Of a DNA stretch of 25,873 bases, positions 22,390 to 25,873 are shown piece after piece. The translations under genes were made by a program, and so were the position numbers. The number at the start of each line of letters is the position of its first letter. Position 1 is the stretch's first letter. Under the pieces are notes generated by a model, which was given only the letters and a program-made list of their open reading frames with translations, was not told the origin of the DNA and did not search any database. The stretch spans positions 1-25,873 of the forward strand of contig JBLHPD010000045.1 of the NCBI GenBank assembly GCA_047624165.1. Direction: 5' to 3'. This DNA is from Clostridium_AD sp047624165 (GTDB taxonomy: Bacteria > Bacillota > Clostridia > Clostridiales > Clostridiaceae).

Positions 22390-24048
22390 TTACTTTAACA
22401 ACATTGACTTTAAGAAGCCAATTTCTTCACATAAATTATCATCTTTTAACATTTTCATTGCTGAATTGTATAATACACGAACATCATATTGTCCTTTATA
22501 AATAGGGGTAACTTTCTTATTTAGATTTAGGAATTTATAAACAGCAATTTGTGCACTTCTTACAGAATAATCCATAGTAAATACTATATCATCTTCTATT
22601 TCACAAAACTGGCCAAGTAATGCTAAGTTAGTTGAACCTTCTGGAATAACTTGTGGTCTATCGCCCTTTGCTCTAGTTAAAAATTGTGCTGTTGTAAAAG
22701 GTAATATACAAGGTATACAAATAGATGTTTTAAGGATCTTCTTCATATCTTCTTTAAAGTTTAGGTGATATAATAGCTCAGTTAATATTTCCTCTCCTGT
22801 ACAATCTACCATTCTCTTCTTTATAAAATCACCTTTTGCATAAGGGTACAAACCATATCCCCATAAAGTTTGTACATTTTCAGGTTGATTAAGAAAATGT
22901 GGTTGCTTATATAAAACAATTGACATAAACCATCCGGATTCTTTAAATGTCATCATAGCTCCAGTTCCTGGCTGATTCCCTGAATATTCTATTATTTTGT
23001 TTACCATAGTTGGATCCTTAAGTGTAACTACGAAAGACTCCCACATCGACTGCTCAACACGTTCATCAAAAACCTTTGGTTTACCAAGTTCTGGGCGACC
23101 TTCAGCGATTTTCTCCCAAAGATCCCATGCTCCACCTACATATTTGTCATTAATCTTTGGAACTGTAGTCATTGAACCTTGGCTACTGCCAGCTGTTAAT
23201 GAACCGATGGTAACAAAAGCAAAGTCTCTTTCCCCAACTTCTATTCTAGTTTCTTTTCCATTTTTAACACATTTAAATGCTGTAACTGTGGTTACCGCAA
23301 CTGATGGCTTAAATTCTAAATCAGTTACTCTGCAATTAAGTTCAAAATTAACACCTTGTGATTCTAACCATTTGGTCATAGGCAATAGCATCGAATCATA
23401 TTGATTATATGGTGTTCGACGTACTCCAGACATATCATCTAGATGTGGTAATTCATGAATAAATCTATGAAGATATCTTTTGAACTCTATAGCACTATGC
23501 CAAGGTTCAAATGCAAAAGTCGTAGTCCACATAAACCAAAAATTTGTTTTAAAAAATGATTCTGGGAAACAATCTGTAATAGTTTTTGTACCTAAAGTAT
23601 CTTCAGGTTTAATCATCATATCTGCTAAAGCCATTCTATCAGCTCGATCAAATCCTAAACAGGATGACTCCAGTATATTAGCTTTATTGTCTATTAATCT
23701 AGCTTTTGAATAGGTATGATTTATTTTATTAAAAGCATTAAATTCATCTAGTATTGAAATTTCAGGATTAGTTAGTGAAGGAATGCTTTCCATTACTCCA
23801 AAAGTACAAGTATATGCTTCCTCATCAAACATTCTTCCACCACGGTTTGCATATCCCTTCTGCGCATCTCCATATCCATCCATGCTGCCACCTGTGATAT
23901 TTAATTCTTCATATATATGAATATTTTTTCCTGGAACATGTCCATCTCTAATTAAAAATACTGCAGCAGACAATGATGCAAGTCCAGCCCCAACCATATA
24001 AGCATTCGTTCTTTTAACATCTACTTTTTCTACACAATTAAATTCCAT
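22390..24048 (-). CDS. ohyA: oleate hydratase (myosin-cross-reactive antigen family)
   Basis: This 552-residue flavoenzyme belongs to the MCRA/oleate hydratase family. The family adds water to cis-9 double bonds of unsaturated fatty acids, for example oleate to 10-hydroxystearate, using FAD. The N-terminal dinucleotide motif is AYMVGAGLASLSAAVFL (G20, G22, S25). The nearby RGGRMFDEEAYTCTFG (69-84) occupies the place of the catalytic Glu-bearing loop. Other family segments include FWFMWTTTFAFEPWHSAIEFKRY, RRTPYNQYDSMLLP and FTTAQFLTRAKGDRP. The length is close to that of other family members (about 550-590). The ATG at 24048 has GAGAGG upstream. A convergent TetR gene lies beyond its terminator. 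Likely roles are detoxification or saturation of environmental fatty acids. Confidence 0.93.
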   Translation of the reverse strand: MEFNCVEKVDVKRTNAYMVGAGLASLSAAVFLIRDGHVPGKNIHIYEELNITGGSMDGYGDAQKGYANRGGRMFDEEAYTCTFGVMESIPSLTNPEISILDEFNAFNKINHTYSKARLIDNKANILESSCLGFDRADRMALADMMIKPEDTLGTKTITDCFPESFFKTNFWFMWTTTFAFEPWHSAIEFKRYLHRFIHELPHLDDMSGVRRTPYNQYDSMLLPMTKWLESQGVNFELNCRVTDLEFKPSVAVTTVTAFKCVKNGKETRIEVGERDFAFVTIGSLTAGSSQGSMTTVPKINDKYVGGAWDLWEKIAEGRPELGKPKVFDERVEQSMWESFVVTLKDPTMVNKIIEYSGNQPGTGAMMTFKESGWFMSIVLYKQPHFLNQPENVQTLWGYGLYPYAKGDFIKKRMVDCTGEEILTELLYHLNFKEDMKKILKTSICIPCILPFTTAQFLTRAKGDRPQVIPEGSTNLALLGQFCEIEDDIVFTMDYSVRSAQIAVYKFLNLNKKVTPIYKGQYDVRVLYNSAMKMLKDDNLCEEIGFLKSMLLK

Positions 24049-24112
24049 CTTTAATCAGCCTCTCTTTATATTAATATTTTGAGCAACTACTCTATATGTA
24101 CTTGCTGTACTT

Positions 24113-24142
24113 ATAATATAATTCTTATCGATAAAGTGTTAA
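24113..24142 (-). promoter_or_regulatory. promoter of ohyA with palindrome in the spacer
   Basis: Minus-strand TTAACA, an 18-bp spacer and TATTAT form a reasonable sigma-A promoter about 65 bases upstream of ohyA. The spacer contains the perfect palindrome TTATCGATAA (24125-24134), a natural place for a repressor to bind. Confidence 0.6.
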
Positions 24143-24162
24143 ATGATCAATTTTGATACTTT

Positions 24163-24206
24163 GTCCCAAAAACTCACATTCTCATAAAAATGTGTGATTT
24201 TTGGAC
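24163..24206. other. bulged inverted repeat upstream of the ohyA promoter
   Basis: GTCCCAAAAACTCACATT (24163-24180) pairs with AATGTGTGATTTTTGGAC (24189-24206) with only single-base bulges. It ends 20 bases upstream of the -35 of ohyA. No T run follows on the minus strand, so a regulatory site is as likely as a terminator. The rest of the 24049-24421 gap holds the ohyA promoter, AT-rich sequence and two hairpins near the tRNA. Confidence 0.5.
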
Positions 24207-24314
24207 AATAGTTTAAATTTATTATTTTACCTATTCATTTCTGTTAATCCATTCTTTACTAAACACAAATCTAAGAACTGATATACATATAAATTAAAAA
24301 TATTGGTAATTCAA

Positions 24315-24360
24315 AAAATAAAAAACACGTCTACTGAAATACACTCCTCATAGACGTGTT
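24315..24360 (-). terminator. second hairpin terminator downstream of tRNA-Leu
   Basis: Perfect 10-bp arms AACACGTCTA and TAGACGTGTT flank a 17-base loop and are followed by TTTTTTATTTTTTG on the minus strand. With the hairpin nearer the tRNA it forms a double terminator. Confidence 0.75.
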
Positions 24361-24383
24361 ATAGGTTTTATATTGTTTTTAAA

Positions 24384-24419
24384 TAAAAAAATATCAACAC
24401 CTTCAAAGTGTTGATATTT
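24384..24419 (-). terminator. intrinsic terminator of tRNA-Leu
   Basis: Perfect 12-bp arms AAATATCAACAC and GTGTTGATATTT around a 7-base loop are followed by a T-rich tract on the minus strand. It begins two bases after the encoded CCA of the tRNA. Confidence 0.9.
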
Positions 24420-24421
24420 TT

Positions 24422-24503
24422 TGGTGCGACAGACGGGACTTGAACCCGTATGGTCTCCCACACGCCCCTTAAACGTGCGCGTCTGCCATTCCGCCACTAT
24501 CGC
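24422..24503 (-). tRNA. tRNA-Leu, anticodon AAG
   Basis: The minus strand folds as a class II tRNA with encoded CCA. The acceptor arms are GCGATAG and CTGTCGC (one G-T pair) with discriminator A73. The D-arm is GCG...CGC with loop GAATGGCAGA. The anticodon arm is CACGT-TTAAGGG-GCGTG, which gives anticodon A-A-G at 24470-24468 (positions 34-36). The variable arm is TGG-GAGA-CCA and the T-arm ACGGG-TTCAAGT-CCCGT. The class II form and the GACGCG junction before the anticodon stem identify tRNA-Leu. Aligning it to other Leu tRNAs fixes the loop: shifting it to read TAA breaks three of five stem pairs. AAG would read CUN codons, probably after A34 deamination to inosine. Confidence 0.9.
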
Positions 24504-24574
24504 ATATATTATTTAATATAAAGGATCAAATTTTATAGTCATATGCATTTATACAACTTATGACTACAAAATTT

Positions 24575-24604
24575 ATTATATATCAGTATAGTGTAAATTG
24601 TCAA
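24575..24604 (-). promoter_or_regulatory. promoter of tRNA-Leu
   Basis: Minus-strand TTGACA, an 18-bp spacer and TATAAT are perfect consensus hexamers. They leave a leader of about 65 bases before the tRNA. That leader overlaps an imperfect inverted repeat (24530-24543 with 24559-24572). Confidence 0.85.
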
Positions 24605-24621
24605 TATTTTTTTATGTTTTG

Positions 24622-24642
24622 GCCTAGGATTTTTGCCTAGGC
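24622..24642. other. GC-rich hairpin after the lytic transglycosylase gene
   Basis: Perfect 7-bp arms GCCTAGG and CCTAGGC surround a 7-base loop, 21 bases beyond the transglycosylase stop and just upstream of the tRNA promoter. On the minus strand it is followed by CAAAACATAAAAAAA rather than T residues. It is therefore not a standard intrinsic terminator, though it may still slow or stabilise the transcript end. Confidence 0.5.
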
Positions 24643-24662
24643 ATCTTTAACTTACTGTCCTT

Positions 24663-25226
24663 TTAATATGCCTTAATTTTATCGCCATATAATTTTAAAT
24701 AAATATTATAATTTGTCTTTACTTTTTTCACATATTTATCTGTTTCTTCAAAAGGTATGATATTTAATGTTTTACCATCCGTAGAGTATTCATTATTTTT
24801 AAGCCACTTTTGAACATTTCCACGTCCACCATTATAAGCTGCCAGAACCAAGTCTATATTCCCATTAAATTCGTTATTTAAATTATCAATATACCAACAT
24901 CCCATAGCGATATTAATTTCAGTATCATATAATTTTTCCACCTTAAAATCTGTTAATTCCATATTTTCAGCAACCCACATCGCCGTATCAGGCATTATCT
25001 GCATAAGCCCATATGCACCTCTATGAGAAACTGCTCTTTCATCGAAATTACTTTCTGCCCTAATTACAGCTACAACCAAACAAGGGTCTACATCATACCT
25101 TTGAGAATACTTAACTACTAGATTTTCATACTTTAGCGGATAAAAACTTTTAAGGATACTTTTATAATTAATTATTATAATAAATAAAAGAATTATACTT
25201 ACAATTTTTATTATTTTTTTAAACAT
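24663..25226 (-). CDS. membrane-anchored lytic transglycosylase (SLT domain)
   Basis: This 187-residue protein has an N-terminal hydrophobic anchor (residues 4-20, KIIKIVSIILLFIIIIN) and a goose-lysozyme-like SLT domain from about 33 to 180. Catalytic E58 lies in VVAVIRAESNFDERAVS. Further family motifs are GAYGLMQIMPDTA and VLAAYNGG. Lytic transglycosylases cleave the MurNAc-GlcNAc bond to form 1,6-anhydro ends. The ATG at 25226 overlaps the coaE coding region by 16 bases with only a weak ribosome binding site, so translation is probably coupled. The coaE-slt pairing is common in Clostridium. Confidence 0.93.
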   Translation of the reverse strand: MFKKIIKIVSIILLFIIIINYKSILKSFYPLKYENLVVKYSQRYDVDPCLVVAVIRAESNFDERAVSHRGAYGLMQIMPDTAMWVAENMELTDFKVEKLYDTEINIAMGCWYIDNLNNEFNGNIDLVLAAYNGGRGNVQKWLKNNEYSTDGKTLNIIPFEETDKYVKKVKTNYNIYLKLYGDKIKAY

Positions 25227-25831
25227 TTATTCACATCTAACCTTTCTAATTTTGTAATAATAAAATCTAGCTGTGCCTTTGCATTTTCAGTACTTCCTTC
25301 GTTATCAATAATAAAATCCGCAAACTTCTTCTTTTCATTTATTGGCATTTGAGCTCTTATTCTATCCATTGTTTTATCTATCTCTAAATGGTCGCGAAGC
25401 ATAACCCTTTGTATTTGAACCTCCCTACTTACCCACACTAATATAGTAACATCCATACTAGTATGTAAATTGTTTTCTATTAAAGTAGGTGCATCCAGAA
25501 AGCATAATTGTACGTTTTCTTGCTCAAAGGTTTTTATTCTGTGGTATATTTCTTTTTTTATAAAAGGTATCATTATACGCTCAAGCTTTATTCGCAGGGC
25601 ATTACTCTTAAATATATAGTTTCCAAGCTCTTTTCTCTTAATTTTACCTTGTTTGTCAAAAAACTCATAACCAAATTGCTCTTTGATTTGATGAGGCACC
25701 TCAGGGTATATTGTAAAAACATCTCTAGCTACAATATCCGCATCAATAATGGTATGCCCCATCGATCTTAGCATATTAGTTACTGTACTCTTACCACTTC
25801 CTATACCCCCTGTTATCCCTACCTTTAGCAT
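25211..25831 (-). CDS. coaE: dephospho-CoA kinase
   Basis: This 206-residue P-loop kinase phosphorylates dephospho-CoA at the 3'-hydroxyl, the last step of coenzyme A synthesis. The Walker A motif is GITGGIGSGKSTV (residues 5-17). IDADIVARDVF follows, then the DAPTLIEN substrate segment (around residue 120) and the lid region VMLRDHLEIDKTMDRIRAQM. The length is normal. The ATG at 25831 follows GTGGGGGAAG. In related genomes polA precedes coaE, but the remaining 42 bases of the window cannot show that. Confidence 0.96.
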   Translation of the reverse strand: MLKVGITGGIGSGKSTVTNMLRSMGHTIIDADIVARDVFTIYPEVPHQIKEQFGYEFFDKQGKIKRKELGNYIFKSNALRIKLERIMIPFIKKEIYHRIKTFEQENVQLCFLDAPTLIENNLHTSMDVTILVWVSREVQIQRVMLRDHLEIDKTMDRIRAQMPINEKKKFADFIIDNEGSTENAKAQLDFIITKLERLDVNKCLKK

Positions 25832-25873
25832 TTTTTTCTTCCCCCACTTTTTTATAACGAGAATTGAAAACTT

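Noticed and set aside
24422..24503. Reading the tRNA as Leu(TAA), because TTTAA is visible in the loop
   Set aside because: That register puts G opposite G and A opposite C in the anticodon stem. The AAG register gives four Watson-Crick pairs plus one G-T pair and agrees with the standard spacing of tRNA-Leu.
19976..24503. Integrated mobile element at the tRNA
   Set aside because: No integrase, transposase, or duplicated tRNA 3' end is visible. The idea is kept only as a low-confidence comparative question.
24622..24642. Intrinsic terminator after the lytic transglycosylase gene
   Set aside because: The hairpin is strong, but the minus strand continues with C and A residues, not a T run. 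It is recorded only as a hairpin.

Overview
The window is AT-rich chromosomal DNA of a spore-forming member of the Firmicutes, best matched to Clostridium sensu stricto. The basis is the low GC content, strong AGGAGG-type ribosome binding sites with frequent GTG and TTG starts, an L27 with the Prp-cleaved N-terminal extension, a Spo0B-like gene next to rpmA, SpoIVFB, and the conserved clostridial order DUF4321-maf-radC-mreBCD-pbp2-minCDE-rodA-mgsA-spoIVF-radical SAM-rng-rplU-prp-rpmA. I cannot name the species. Nearly everything is read on the minus strand, so transcription runs right to left; the only clear plus-strand gene is a TetR regulator.

Reading in the direction of transcription: positions 25831-24663 hold coaE overlapping a small lytic transglycosylase gene. 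A tRNA-Leu follows with its own promoter and terminator; its anticodon folds as AAG, which is unusual in bacteria. Positions 24048-19976 are the accessory part. It contains an oleate hydratase (ohyA) convergent with a TetR regulator, a 40-codon gene too short for ordinary ORF calling, a methionine-rich protein with hexapeptide repeats, and a GNAT-like protein, separated by several long perfect hairpins. Positions 19890-19098 hold a sigma-A promoter, a c-di-AMP (ydaO/yuaA) riboswitch and an NlpC/P60 cell-wall hydrolase. A SPOR-domain membrane protein follows.

Positions 18045-7942 are the cell-shape and division block. One apparent transcription unit carries DUF4321, maf, radC, mreB, mreC, mreD and a 960-residue class B PBP. 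Next come minC-minD-minE and then rodA, each unit closed by hairpins. MreBCD, PBP2 and RodA make up the elongation machinery, and MinCDE positions the septum. Positions 7777-5973 hold mgsA and a spoIVFA-like/spoIVFB pair; the spoIVFA-like protein appears to lack the usual C-terminal LytM domain. Positions 5803-1796 hold a two-part radical SAM gene pair and RNase G/E. Positions 1789-40 hold a promoter, an L21 leader RNA, rplU, prp and rpmA, a terminator, and a Spo0B-like histidine phosphotransferase gene, presumably followed by obg outside the window.

Most of the window is conserved core genome. I found no CRISPR array, insertion sequence, prophage, toxin-antitoxin pair or evident new defence or biosynthetic system. 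The observations most worth following are the Leu(AAG) tRNA, the shortened SpoIVFA-like protein, a large helical insertion in the PBP2 transpeptidase domain, the Met-rich and 40-residue proteins, and repeated or structured intergenic elements. All family assignments are from reading the sequence, not from database searches.
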